A DNA stretch of 64,000 bases from Gammaproteobacteria bacterium UBA5109 (lineage in GTDB: Bacteria > Pseudomonadota > Gammaproteobacteria > Pseudomonadales > Pseudohongiellaceae), in assembly GCA_002414385.1 (NCBI GenBank), contig DHZH01000006.1, forward strand, positions 124,001-188,000, in the 5' to 3' direction. The notes beneath the pieces are model-generated. The model saw only the letters and a list, made by a program, of their open reading frames with translations, was not told where the DNA came from and ran no database searches. This document shows, one piece after another, positions 8,660-17,146 of the stretch. The translations under genes and the position numbers were made by a program. The first letter of the stretch is position 1; each line of letters starts with the position of its first letter.

Positions 8660-9504
8660 GGTGCTTTGGTAAGGGTTTTAGCGGTAATTTTTGCAGCTTT
8701 GCCTTTACCTTTACCTTTTGCAGGGAATTCCACAATATTGGCACCCAGGTGACCGATATCCGCCCAGTGAATGATTTCAATATTGCCCTGCTGATCTTCA
8801 GCCAGGGCAGTGCAGCTTTCTACCCAGTCGCCACAGTTAAAATACTTGATGCCGTCAATAATTTTTTTCTCGGCATGATGGATATGCCCACAAACCACAC
8901 CATCGACACGACGCTTTTTGGCTTCCTTAACCACGGTCTGCTCAAATTCAAAAATAAAACTCAGTGCTGATTTCACTTTATGCTTTACAGCTTTTGATAA
9001 AGACCAGTAAGGCAGCCGCAGGTGTTTTCGAATGTCGTTAAACCAGCGATTGGACCAAAGTAAAAAGTTATAGCCAATATCACCAAGCAGTGCGACCCAC
9101 TTATGATGACGGGTAATGCCGTCATAGGCGTCGCCGTGAATGATCTAGATCTTTTCGTTCTTGTTGGTGGTGTGCACGGCCTCATCAAGCACCTGAATAT
9201 TACCCATGACAAAGTTGTGTTCCGAAATATAATCGCGCAGAAATTCATCGTGATTGCCCGGGATATAGATAACTTTGGTGTTTTCTTTTTCAGATTTACG
9301 TAATACCTGACGGATTACGCGGTTGTGTTCACCAGGCCAGTACCATTTGCTGGTAGAGATGCGCCAGCCGTCAATTATGTCGCCAACCAGATACAGAAAC
9401 TCGCATTGATGGGCCTTGAGGAAAGAATTCAGAAGAGCGGCTTTGCAACCCCGGGTACCGAGGTGAACATCAGAGATCCAGATCGTGCGGTAGCGTTTAC
9501 TCAT
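8656..9504 (-). pseudogene. UDP-2,3-diacylglucosamine diphosphatase-like phosphoesterase, interrupted by in-frame TAG
   Basis: Read without the stop, one frame runs 282 codons and encodes a calcineurin-like phosphoesterase: WISDVHLGTRG, LVGDIIDGW, YIPGNHDEF, then IIHGDAYDG and VVCGHIHHAE, covering all metal-site motifs. A single TAG at 9147-9145 (codon 120) separates the GNHDE and HGD motifs; nothing else is frameshifted or missing. Relatives are LpxH-like or related sugar-lipid hydrolases, often close to cfa genes. Its stop codon overlaps that of cfa on the other strand. Either the gene was recently inactivated, or the TAG is a sequencing error, or it is read through. The break lies in a GATCTAGATC palindrome. 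Confidence 0.85.
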
Positions 9505-9656
9505 GGCTGGACTTCCTGTTGTGTCTCTATATACACGGCAGGTATATTAATCAGCCAAAATTAAATCCCGGTAAAGATTGTTACCAGAAGAGATTAAAAT
9601 TTCCCAAACCACATTGTGCTGGCGCTGATGGAGACACTGCACAAAAAGCTGAAGCT

Positions 9657-10532
9657 TTACTGAATCGGCAAATATAGATCGGTAATCATGTCACGATCAC
9701 GCACATCCGGGCCGACATTGATGTAGTGAAAGAAGAAAGGGAAATCCCTTAATTCTTCCCCGCTTTGCGGCAACCATTCCCGGTACAGATAATCTGCTGC
9801 CGGAATGTATTCGCGGGAACCGTGATGTCTGATCAGCGCACAGCGTCCTGCCGGGATTACTTTATTGACAAGCCCCTGGGGATTTTCTGCGATAGGTGCT
9901 TCCACCGAGACAGCAATATCCTGACGGTAATCCTCCGGCAGGGTACTGGCCGGATCGCTGTAATGCAGGCCATAGGTAGCACCCTTGTCTGGACTGATAG
10001 CATTGGCTTTACGCCATTCAATAAAGCTGTTCGCAGTTTTATAAATCTGGTGTTCCGGCCCATGATGCTCCAGTGCAGCTATCATGGTTTCAGGGAAATT
10101 AACGATTTTGACATCCATACTCTTGCTCCTGGGCATAAACGGGAAATTAAAAAGCTCTTGCCAGCGCTGCCAGTCCGGGTTTTTTCTGAAGGCAGTCGGG
10201 GGCTGTAAAAATGCTTTACTGAAAGCACGACTGAATGATTCGCTGTTTTCAAATCCGCATTCCTGCGCGATTTGCGTGATGCTTATTTCATGGTGATAGG
10301 CCAGGCTTTTTGCTGCCTGTCTGAGCCTAAGCAATTGAATCAGCTTGTATAAAGGCATGCCGGTAAAGGCGCGAAATTGCCGGTGAAAGTGAAATGCCGA
10401 AAAACTGGCCTGCTGACTGAGCTGGTCCAGATTCAGGTTTTCACCCAGATGGTTTTCAATATATTCAAGTACACTTTGCATGCGCTGAATATAGCCAGTA
10501 CGGGTATTTTTTTCTGTCGGTGCTTTTGACAT
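9657..10532 (-). CDS. AraC-family regulator with GyrI-like effector domain
   Basis: The N-terminal half carries two AraC helix-turn-helix motifs: LDQLSQQASFSAFHFHRQF with LYKLIQLLRLRQAA, then ITQIAQECGFENSESFSRAF with FRKNPDW. The C-terminal half (from about MDVKIVNFPETMIAALEHHG) is a GyrI-like small-molecule-binding domain, as in Rob and SbmC-type proteins, ending FHYINVGPDVRDRDMITDLYLPI. I start it at the ATG at 10532 (MSKAPTEKNTRTG): the open frame continues to 10811, but that part runs into the promoter and coding region of the divergent oxidase. It may respond to a hydrophobic or amphipathic compound; its target is not shown. Confidence 0.9.
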   Translation of the reverse strand: MSKAPTEKNTRTGYIQRMQSVLEYIENHLGENLNLDQLSQQASFSAFHFHRQFRAFTGMPLYKLIQLLRLRQAAKSLAYHHEISITQIAQECGFENSESFSRAFSKAFLQPPTAFRKNPDWQRWQELFNFPFMPRSKSMDVKIVNFPETMIAALEHHGPEHQIYKTANSFIEWRKANAISPDKGATYGLHYSDPASTLPEDYRQDIAVSVEAPIAENPQGLVNKVIPAGRCALIRHHGSREYIPAADYLYREWLPQSGEELRDFPFFFHYINVGPDVRDRDMITDLYLPIQ

Positions 10533-10677
10533 AGAACATATGATAGGGCTCCAGCCACGGAAAATCCTGACCGATCTTGCTATCTTTATCGCCTCTGGCC
10601 GCAATAACCCGGAAAATCCGGTAGATTCGCCGGTAGATCCGATACTACAGAGAAAATGGAAATTTAAAGCAAAGTTC

Positions 10678-10709
10678 TTGAAGATGTATTTGAAATACAT
10701 TTTTATGTT
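10678..10709 (+). promoter_or_regulatory. Oxidase promoter with a palindrome in the spacer
   Basis: TTGAAG (10678-10683) is followed by a perfect 17-base palindrome ATGTATTTGAAATACAT (10684-10700) and then TATGTT (10704-10709). A 20-base spacer filled by an inverted repeat is the layout of MerR-type activated promoters, but no MerR gene is visible here. A TetR- or other dimeric repressor would also fit. The next gene starts at 10743. Confidence 0.45.
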
Positions 10710-10742
10710 ATGCTTCAGGGCCAGAAATACAAGGGGGGGCTT

Positions 10743-12215
10743 ATGCTTAATAAACTCATAACACTGATTGTCATTGGCAGTATTTACAGTACTCAGGTCT
10801 TTGCCCAGCAAAATCTGTCAGCCCTGGACGTTGAGCAGCCGGAAGGCTGGGATGACGAACTCGCCCTGACGATTCCCGAGGATCTCAATCCGGATCCGGA
10901 TATTCTGGAAATTGAACTGGAGGCCAGGGTTGCTGATATTGAAGTGATGGAAGGATTGACGACACCTGTCTGGACCTATGGTGGCAGTCTGCCGGGGCCT
11001 TTGCTGCGTGCCAAGGTGGGTGACACCGTAATCGTGCATTTCAGGAATTCATTACCGGAACCCACCACCATACACTGGCATGGTCTTCGTGTCCCCAATG
11101 ATATGGATGGTGTCCCTGGCGTAACACAGCCCCCGATTCCCCCGGGTGGGGAATTCCGCTACGAGTTTGTCCTGCCTGATTCAGGAACTTACTGGTATCA
11201 CCCGCATGTGAATTCTGCTGCACAGGTTGGTTGGGGCATGTATGGCCCGATTGTGGTGGAAGACCCGAGTGACCCGGAAGTATTTGGTGATGAACTGGTC
11301 ATGGTGATATCAGACATGAGCCTTAATGATCTGGGAGAATTTCTGCCGCCGGATAACGGGGGAGATTTTGGTGACCTGTTTGGACGTGAAGGCACAACAG
11401 TTCTGGTTAACGGTAAAATCATGCCGACCCTGAAAGTACGCAAGGGTAAACAGCAACGCTGGCGTATCATAAATGCTTCACGTAGCCGCTATACACCAAT
11501 TGGCTTGCGCGGCCATATGATGACGCGAATTGGCGGGGATAATGGTCTGGCAGGCCGATCCGAGAGTGCGGCACGCTTTGTGCTGACCCCGGCTGAACGA
11601 GGTGATTTTGTTTTTACTCCGGCCAATGATCCGGGAACCACTGCGCTCATGCGACTGGGTTCGGTAAACCGCGGCTTTGGTACGGAACGCCGTCCGGAAG
11701 ACCTGATGTATATTGAGACGGTCGATTTACCGGAAGTTACTCCTGAAGAAATCCCGACAGAATTGCGCACCATTGAGCCTATCGATATCAGTAATGCCAT
11801 TGAAAAAGAACTGGAGATGACCATCGCGCTTGGCGAAAATGGCACCAATAGTGTGGAGATGGGGTTTAACGGTATTCCCTACTGGAATATGCAAGCTCTT
11901 GTTGCGCGGGTGGGGGAAACACATGTCTGGACTCTGAGTAATAATTCCGGTTTTAACCACCCTTTTCATTTGCACGGTTATTTTTTTCAGGTACTCGACG
12001 ATGAACGGGTACCGGAATGGAAAGATACGGTTGACGTTCCTGACGGAGAAACGCTAAGGATTGCTATCAACTTTGAAGGACGACCAGGCATGTGGATGTA
12101 CCACTGCCATATTCTTGATCATGCCCGCGTTGGAATGATGGGGCAGTTATGGGTGGGGCCGGAAGGTTTTACCGGTCCGGTGCCGGATCTGTCGATACCC
12201 ATGGGAATGGATTAA
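10743..12215 (+). CDS. Exported multicopper oxidase (laccase-like)
   Basis: From the ATG at 10743, preceded by AAGGGGGGG, the 490-residue protein has a signal peptide (KLITLIVIGSIYSTQVFAQQ) and three cupredoxin domains. The copper motifs are complete: IHWHGLR near residue 111, YWYHPHV near 153, HPFHLHGYFF and the C-terminal MYHCHILDHARVGMM. It would oxidise a phenolic, metal or other reductant with O2 in the periplasm. The upstream ATG at 10710 would place the promoter's -10 at the start codon and is unlikely. It faces a divergent AraC/GyrI regulator. No methionine-rich CueO-type segment is present, so a cuprous-oxidase role is not indicated. Confidence 0.93.
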   Translation: MLNKLITLIVIGSIYSTQVFAQQNLSALDVEQPEGWDDELALTIPEDLNPDPDILEIELEARVADIEVMEGLTTPVWTYGGSLPGPLLRAKVGDTVIVHFRNSLPEPTTIHWHGLRVPNDMDGVPGVTQPPIPPGGEFRYEFVLPDSGTYWYHPHVNSAAQVGWGMYGPIVVEDPSDPEVFGDELVMVISDMSLNDLGEFLPPDNGGDFGDLFGREGTTVLVNGKIMPTLKVRKGKQQRWRIINASRSRYTPIGLRGHMMTRIGGDNGLAGRSESAARFVLTPAERGDFVFTPANDPGTTALMRLGSVNRGFGTERRPEDLMYIETVDLPEVTPEEIPTELRTIEPIDISNAIEKELEMTIALGENGTNSVEMGFNGIPYWNMQALVARVGETHVWTLSNNSGFNHPFHLHGYFFQVLDDERVPEWKDTVDVPDGETLRIAINFEGRPGMWMYHCHILDHARVGMMGQLWVGPEGFTGPVPDLSIPMGMD

Positions 12216-12221
12216 GCCGGT

Positions 12222-12938
12222 TCAGGCACCACAGACTTCTTTACCCTTTTTGAAGCCTGACCGTGCCGCGAGTCGGTTCTGCCAGTTAAGAACCCTTTCA
12301 AAATCGCTAATGTTCAACTGATCGGTAGCATGATAAAAATCAGTCAGCCGTAACACCCAGGGCTGAATGGCAATATCCACAATACTGAATTCATCCATGA
12401 TGTATTGCCGTCCTTCTAACCTGTCCTCCAGTACCTGGAGCAGGCGCCGGGTTTCATTGCTGTAACGCTCCAGTGCATAAGCATCACTTGTCTTGTCTTT
12501 GGCATAGATATAAAAGTGGCCGAACTGGCCGAACATGGGGCCGATATGGGCAGCCTGGAAGGCCAGCCACTGTAGATGCTCAAAGCGCTGCACCGCTTCT
12601 GTTGGCAGCAGGGTGCCGGTTTTATCAGCCAGATAAATCAGGATCACAACGCTTTCCATCAGTGCGATGGCTTTATTTTCCGGGCCCTGCGGGTCAATCA
12701 GACTGGGAATTTTGCCGTTCGGATTGATGAGCAGATAATCCGCGTCATGTTGTTCGCCTTTCCAGAAATCCACCCGATGCGCTTCATAGTCCAGGCCCAT
12801 TTCTTCCAGGCAGATGCTTACTTTCTGGCCATTAGCTGTGTTCATGGAGTAGAGCTGAATACGATCGGGATCTGAGGGCGGCCAGCGCGACGGAAACTTC
12901 AGGGTAGCCATTGGTTTCAGGCTGCCTTTTGCCGGCAT
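12222..12938 (-). CDS. Nu-class (YfcG/YghU-like) glutathione S-transferase, copy 2
   Basis: The thioredoxin-like N-terminal domain contains IQLYSMNTANGQKVSICLEE and LINPNGKIPSLIDPQG; the helical domain contains GPMFGQFGHFYIYAKDK. This matches YfcG/YghU-type proteins, which act as glutathione-dependent disulfide reductases. It is a clear tandem paralogue of the next gene upstream, separated by only three bases. The usual TPNG of the active-site loop is TANG here. Translation may begin at 12938 or at the ATG at 12911 (MATLKFPSRW), which aligns with the paralogue's start. The convergent oxidase ends six bases away. Confidence 0.9.
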   Translation of the reverse strand: MPAKGSLKPMATLKFPSRWPPSDPDRIQLYSMNTANGQKVSICLEEMGLDYEAHRVDFWKGEQHDADYLLINPNGKIPSLIDPQGPENKAIALMESVVILIYLADKTGTLLPTEAVQRFEHLQWLAFQAAHIGPMFGQFGHFYIYAKDKTSDAYALERYSNETRRLLQVLEDRLEGRQYIMDEFSIVDIAIQPWVLRLTDFYHATDQLNISDFERVLNWQNRLAARSGFKKGKEVCGA

Positions 12939-12941
12939 GCT

Positions 12942-13625
12942 TCAGGGAGCACAGACATTCCTGCCGACCTGGTAGGCTTCTCTGGCCATGATCTTTTCCA
13001 GCCATTCCTGCACTCGTGGATACCTGTTCAGTTCCAGTTGCTCCCTGGCCTGGTAGAATCCGCCCAGCCCTTCTACCCAGGGCATGGTGGCAATATCGAC
13101 AATACTGTATTCGCCCATCAGGTATTCCCGGCCGTTTAATCTGTCTTCCAGGACCTGCAGCAGGCGTTGTGTCTCTTTGGTGTAACGCTCAACAGCATAG
13201 CTATCGCTGGTCTTGTCTTTGGCATAGACATAAAAGTGACCGAACTGGCCGAACATGGGGCCGATATGGGCGGCCTGAAAAGTCAGCCACTGCAGATGCT
13301 CCAGACGCCCCCTCTGGTCCTGAGGTAACAATTTGCCGGTCTTGTCGGCCAGGTAAAGCAGAATGACGATACTTTCCATCAATACAATGGGTTTACCTTC
13401 CGGACCCTGCGGATCAATCAGACCCGGAATTTTGCCGTTCGGGCTGATTTTCAGATAGTCCGCATCAAACTGGTCATCTTTCATGATATTGATCAGATGG
13501 GCATCATACTCGAGCCCCATTTCTTCCAGACAGATGGATACTTTCTGTCCGTTGGGCGTGTTCAGTGAATAAAGCTGGATACGATCCGGGTGTTGCGGAG
13601 GCCAGCGGGATGGGAATAGAGACAT
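12942..13625 (-). CDS. Nu-class (YfcG/YghU-like) glutathione S-transferase, copy 1
   Basis: The 227-residue protein begins MSLFPSRWPPQHPDRIQLYS and has the Nu-class loop LNTPNGQKVSICLEE, then ISPNGKIPGLID and GPMFGQFGHFYVYAKDK. It starts at the ATG at 13625 with AGGAA upstream; the open frame to 13670 has no better signal. It forms a two-gene operon with the downstream paralogue, and both share the unusual run SRWPP near the N-terminus. Function is inferred from family: thiol/disulfide or peroxide chemistry with glutathione in the cytoplasm. Confidence 0.92.
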   Translation of the reverse strand: MSLFPSRWPPQHPDRIQLYSLNTPNGQKVSICLEEMGLEYDAHLINIMKDDQFDADYLKISPNGKIPGLIDPQGPEGKPIVLMESIVILLYLADKTGKLLPQDQRGRLEHLQWLTFQAAHIGPMFGQFGHFYVYAKDKTSDSYAVERYTKETQRLLQVLEDRLNGREYLMGEYSIVDIATMPWVEGLGGFYQAREQLELNRYPRVQEWLEKIMAREAYQVGRNVCAP

Positions 13626-13705
13626 ATAGGTTCCTGATGTAATGAATGGTCTGAAAAGTGTTGCATGCACCTGTGCTCAATACAAACAATAAATATTCAG
13701 CTAAC

Positions 13706-13724
13706 AGGAATAATAATCATTATT
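13706..13724 (+). promoter_or_regulatory. Fur box
   Basis: The 19 bases match the Fur consensus GATAATGATAATCATTATC at 14 positions, including the unbroken run ATAATCATTAT-like core. It lies about 165 bases upstream of the TonB siderophore receptor, and 81 bases upstream of the divergent GST gene. A neighbouring inverted repeat, TTAACT-N3-AGTTAA, lies at 13724-13738. Confidence 0.65.
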
Positions 13725-13888
13725 AACTGATAGTTAACGTTAATAAACCGTTCTCTAACAGGACAAAGCTGTCCTGAGATGATGAAGCTGCCTAGTATCC
13801 CTGCATCAGGCTTGAGTATGAGTGAAGGGCTCATCAAGCGGATAGATCAGAATCAAGGCAAATAAATTGTCGGTTCCAGGGAGAGCTT

Positions 13889-15976
13889 ATGCACAAGAAA
13901 CAAGTACTGAACAGAGTAATTATCACAGCCATGGGAAGTCTGCTGCTTGCCCAGACTGGCTTTGCTCAGGATTACAGTGAACCGGAAGAGATTATTATTT
14001 TTGGTACCCAGAGTGCACTGGACAATATTTCCGGCAGCCGCCTGAATCTTTCGGTGCTGGAAACGCCAGCCTCTGTGGATATTATTGACGGTGATGCGAT
14101 TCGGGAGCGTATTGACACCTCCGTTCTTGAGGCAGTGACCCGCAGTGCCGGGTTTGTCAATGAGGCCAATCCGGGTAACGGGCATTTCAGTATTCAGTCT
14201 CGCGGCTTTTCCGGGCAGGGTGCAGTCACCAAGCTGTATGACGGGAGCAATTATTTCACTATCGCCGGTACGGTCACCTTCCCGTTTGATACCTGGGGGG
14301 TTGAGCGAATTGAAGTGCTCAAGGGACCTTCTTCGGTGTTATATGGAGAAGGCGGAATAGGAGGTGCGATCAATATCATTCCACGCCGCCCAGAATTTGA
14401 AAACAGTGGTGATGTGCGGGTCATGGTCGGTGAGAACAGTACGGCTTTTTTTGGCATTGACTACACTGGCCGCCTGACGGACAGCACGGCTTTTCGGGTG
14501 GACTACAGTCACAGCGAATCGGACAACTGGGTCAATAATGGTGAAAGTGAAGCAGACATGTTGTCACTGGCTTTACTCTGGGAAGTCAATGATGATCTGA
14601 GTATTACCGCCCGTTATGATTTTGGTGATCAGGAGCCAATGAAATATTTCGGCACCCCGATTGCCAATGGAGACTTTATCGATTCCCTGGTCGGGCTGAA
14701 TTTCAATGTTGGTGATGCAGCCATTACTTACGAAGACAGTTCTTTTCGTATCAAGGCTGACTGGAATATCAGCGCCGCGGCCAATCTGCAGGCAGAAGTG
14801 TATCAGCTGGATTCCGATCGCTATTGGCGCAATGCCGAAGGCTATGTCTACGATGATACCAGCATGACCGTATCGCGCTGGGATCCGCTGATTATCGGAC
14901 ATGATGTTGATCACACAGGCTTTCGTACCAACCTGACCCTGTCTCCGGAAAACAGCCGCCTGAAAACTTCCGTCGGCGTTGAAGGCAATGATATTGGCTT
15001 TGTCCGTCCCAGTAATTTTGGCGCTGCCAATCCGAATCCGATCGACTGGGGGGCTGATACCGACACGGTTGATCCTTTTGCCTTTAATGCGGGCACGCTG
15101 GCAGACCTTACCGATGCTCCAGCGTTGCTGGACAACTGGGCAGATGTGAGCCAGTGGGCTGTATTTGGAGAAGCGCAATACAGCCTTACTGAAAATCTGG
15201 CTCTGGTCGGTGCTTTGCGCTATGACGATTTTGATACCCGCTATCAGCGACTTGGCAGTTTTGATCGCAGCCAGACGGTGGATGTGATGACCGGTCGTAT
15301 TGGTGCTGTTTATGATTTAAATGACAACACAGCGCTTTATGCACAGTATGGCACCGGTGCCAGTCATCCCAGTTCCACGGTGGTCACGATCAGCGGTTCT
15401 CACCGGGAAGCGGATCTGGTGGAAAGTGAGCAGATTGAAATCGGTATCAAGAATGTCCTGCAAGGTACCGGCCTGCAATGGAGTGTGGCACTGTTTGATA
15501 TCAGCAAGAACAATCTGATTGAAGATGATCCGGATTCAGCTGACCCCAACGACGTGATAGTAATTCCGCAACAGACGTCACGGGGCATTGAACTGGGAAT
15601 GAATTATGCCTTAACCGATACCTTCCAGGTGCACGGCAATCTGGCTGCCTTGAATGCTGAAACAAGTACCGGTGAAACTCCTTCGGATATTGCGGAGACC
15701 ACCTGGAACTTTGGATTTGTCTGGGATCCGATAAGTGATCTGAGTTTGATCGCCGATGCTCGTTATGTCGATGAACGTTATCACGCCAGTCGTCCTATGC
15801 ATGATTACACAGTGGTCGATGCTTCCGCGCACTGGGCAGTGAATGATGATCTGCGGATCTCGCTTAAGGCAGACAATCTGTTTGATGAGCTTTACGCTTC
15901 CGGTTCCTACTGGTGGGGAACCTGGATAGTCGGCAAGCCCCGCACACTGAGTCTGGCACTGGATTACAGTTTTTAA
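13889..15976 (+). CDS. TonB-dependent siderophore receptor
   Basis: This 695-residue protein has a signal peptide ending in GFAQD, a TonB-box-like EEIIIFGT, a plug domain (LNLSVLETPASVDIIDGDAI, SIQSRGFSGQGA, VERIEVLKGPSSVLYGEGGIGGAINIIPRRP) and a 22-strand barrel ending in LSLALDYSF with a terminal Phe. GPSSVLYGE and GAINIIPRRP are typical of the ferric-siderophore receptor subgroup. The protein imports an iron chelate across the outer membrane using TonB. The Fur box upstream supports iron regulation. No siderophore biosynthesis genes are nearby, so it may take up siderophores of other organisms. A terminator follows. Confidence 0.95.
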   Translation: MHKKQVLNRVIITAMGSLLLAQTGFAQDYSEPEEIIIFGTQSALDNISGSRLNLSVLETPASVDIIDGDAIRERIDTSVLEAVTRSAGFVNEANPGNGHFSIQSRGFSGQGAVTKLYDGSNYFTIAGTVTFPFDTWGVERIEVLKGPSSVLYGEGGIGGAINIIPRRPEFENSGDVRVMVGENSTAFFGIDYTGRLTDSTAFRVDYSHSESDNWVNNGESEADMLSLALLWEVNDDLSITARYDFGDQEPMKYFGTPIANGDFIDSLVGLNFNVGDAAITYEDSSFRIKADWNISAAANLQAEVYQLDSDRYWRNAEGYVYDDTSMTVSRWDPLIIGHDVDHTGFRTNLTLSPENSRLKTSVGVEGNDIGFVRPSNFGAANPNPIDWGADTDTVDPFAFNAGTLADLTDAPALLDNWADVSQWAVFGEAQYSLTENLALVGALRYDDFDTRYQRLGSFDRSQTVDVMTGRIGAVYDLNDNTALYAQYGTGASHPSSTVVTISGSHREADLVESEQIEIGIKNVLQGTGLQWSVALFDISKNNLIEDDPDSADPNDVIVIPQQTSRGIELGMNYALTDTFQVHGNLAALNAETSTGETPSDIAETTWNFGFVWDPISDLSLIADARYVDERYHASRPMHDYTVVDASAHWAVNDDLRISLKADNLFDELYASGSYWWGTWIVGKPRTLSLALDYSF

Positions 15977-16012
15977 TCCGGGTTTCCTTTCTCCCCCGCG
16001 TTCCCCCTCTGT

Positions 16013-16060
16013 CTTGCCTTTGTCGTCATCCTCCTCAAGGCAAAGGCAAGATCATTTTTT
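16013..16060 (+). terminator. Rho-independent terminator of the siderophore receptor gene
   Basis: CTTGCCTTTG at 16013-16022 pairs perfectly with CAAAGGCAAG at 16041-16050 across an 18-base loop and is followed by ATCATTTTTT. It lies 37 bases after the receptor's stop codon. Confidence 0.75.
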
Positions 16061-16093
16061 GTATTGAATCATTTTGAAATTTCCGTTTGCGTT

Positions 16094-16335
16094 CAGGCGC
16101 ACGGGGAGTTATCCCTTCGGCGACACGCCAAAAAACGCACGGTCCAGCCACCCATCACAGATGGGCGTCGTTCGGCTGCGCACAAAGCAATGCTTTGTAT
16201 ACACTTGCCTCACCCATGTACAGGCTCGGCTGACGACATCTGACCGCCATGGATGGTGGAAATGCCGAGAATTGCAGGAGCAATTCCGGCCCTGTCGTCA
16301 GACGGTCACCAAAGGAATAACTCCCCGTGCGCCTG
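16094..16335. repeat. MITE-like element with 25-base terminal inverted repeats
   Basis: The left end (16094-16118) and the reverse complement of the right end (16335-16311) agree at 23 of 25 positions, sharing the core GGCGCACGGGGAGTTAT. The 242-base interior carries a second, shorter inverted pair around CTGACGACA (near 16232) and TGTCGTCAG (near 16293), and the motif CGCCATGGATGG. There is no transposase. The structure suggests a non-autonomous element or a large intergenic hairpin repeat; copy number elsewhere in the genome is unknown. Confidence 0.65.
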
Positions 16336-16640
16336 TGCTTTTAAGATTGTTGGAAATTTAAGCTATCGCTGAGGAAGCCACCGTCCTTGCATTGCGAACT
16401 CATTGAGATGCCTTTTCCTGAGAATTTTTCCGATAAAGCGCGAGGACTGTCTGAACCGAAGGAGAGTCCCTCATTTCATAAAAGTGGCGGGAAAACAGGA
16501 AGGATTCGAAGGGTGAGCAAGGCAGAGACGGCGGCAGCATACTACAATAAATTTCAATATGATTCACTACCCATTTTTAATTTATGCAGAGTGTTGCAGT
16601 TACTTATCTGTATAATTAGTATCCTGCCAGCGGGGTAACT

Positions 16641-17129
16641 ATGGAAAGCATCACCAACATCATCGACATCGCCACTACCATTCAAATCGCGGTGGCGCCG
16701 GTATTTTTGCTGGCTGGTATTGCCGGATTCCTGAATGTATTGTCTGCCCGTCTTGGCAGGATCGTGGATCGTGTAAGGGTCGTCGAGTCACAAATATCCC
16801 AGTCGCGTTATGATGCAATCCGTCCTCGTCTGGAAAGTGAGACGGCCAGTCTCTGGCGCCGGGTGCGACTGATTAACCGTTCAATCTGGTTGTGTGCCAC
16901 TTCAGCCCTGACGGTTTGCCTGGTAATCATCGCGATATTTGTCGGTGAGTACATTGCCATTGATATCGCTTTGACCGTAGGCATTTTGTTTATCTGGGCG
17001 ATGGTTTTACTGGCAGTTGGCCTGATCACTTTTCTGGCGGAAATCAGCATTTCCACCCAGCATCTGCAACAGGGTTTGTCGGTAACGATGGAAGAAAGTG
17101 AAACCGAACAGCTTAAAAATGATGAATAA
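16641..17129 (+). CDS. DUF2721 family membrane protein
   Basis: The 162-residue protein fits DUF2721: an N-terminal membrane helix (ITNIIDIATTIQIAVAPVFLLAGIAGFLNVL), a charged segment starting ARLGRIVDRVRVVE, and two closely spaced helices (LWLCATSALTVCLVIIAIFV-like and IALTVGILFIWAMVLLAVGL). Function is unknown; the family forms small integral membrane proteins of three helices. GGGGTAACT precedes the ATG. It converges with the metal-transport operon; a weak inverted repeat (GAATAAG/CTTATTC, 17124-17152) spans the gap. Confidence 0.85.
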   Translation: MESITNIIDIATTIQIAVAPVFLLAGIAGFLNVLSARLGRIVDRVRVVESQISQSRYDAIRPRLESETASLWRRVRLINRSIWLCATSALTVCLVIIAIFVGEYIAIDIALTVGILFIWAMVLLAVGLITFLAEISISTQHLQQGLSVTMEESETEQLKNDE

Positions 17130-17146
17130 GCTATCCGGGAAAAGAC

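Larger units (their letters stand above)
15977..16640. other. 664-base gene-free region
   Basis: It holds the receptor's terminator (16013-16060), a MITE-like element (16094-16335) and about 300 further bases in which I see no gene. Short open frames at 16074-16361 and 16387-16638 lack ribosome sites and recognisable composition. The stretch around 16438-16470 (GCGCGAGGACTGTCTGAACC) looks like the end of a degenerate mobile sequence, but I cannot name it. The last 60 bases are AT-rich and probably contain the promoter for the DUF2721 gene. Confidence 0.6.

Noticed and set aside
8985..9248. Separate small gene on the minus strand inside the phosphoesterase region
   Set aside because: It is in another frame; the true phosphoesterase frame continues through the TAG with conserved motifs on both sides.
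9505..9600. A fourth ECF11 promoter before the phosphoesterase
   Set aside because: TGATTA is present on the minus strand, but no CGTA occurs 16 bases further; the spacing does not fit.
10533..10811. 93-residue N-terminal extension of the AraC/GyrI regulator
   Set aside because: It would cover the oxidase promoter and the start of the oxidase gene, and its composition does not resemble an AraC effector domain.
14573..15178. 201-codon frame antisense to the siderophore receptor
   Set aside because: No start signal or family resemblance; the receptor frame is certain.
16074..16361. 95-codon frame across the MITE-like element
   Set aside because: It runs through both inverted repeats, has no ribosome site and gives an Arg/Cys/His-rich product typical of non-coding DNA.
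16387..16638. 83-codon frame upstream of the DUF2721 gene
   Set aside because: No ribosome site, starts next to a repeat, and runs into the promoter region; possible mobile-element remnant only.
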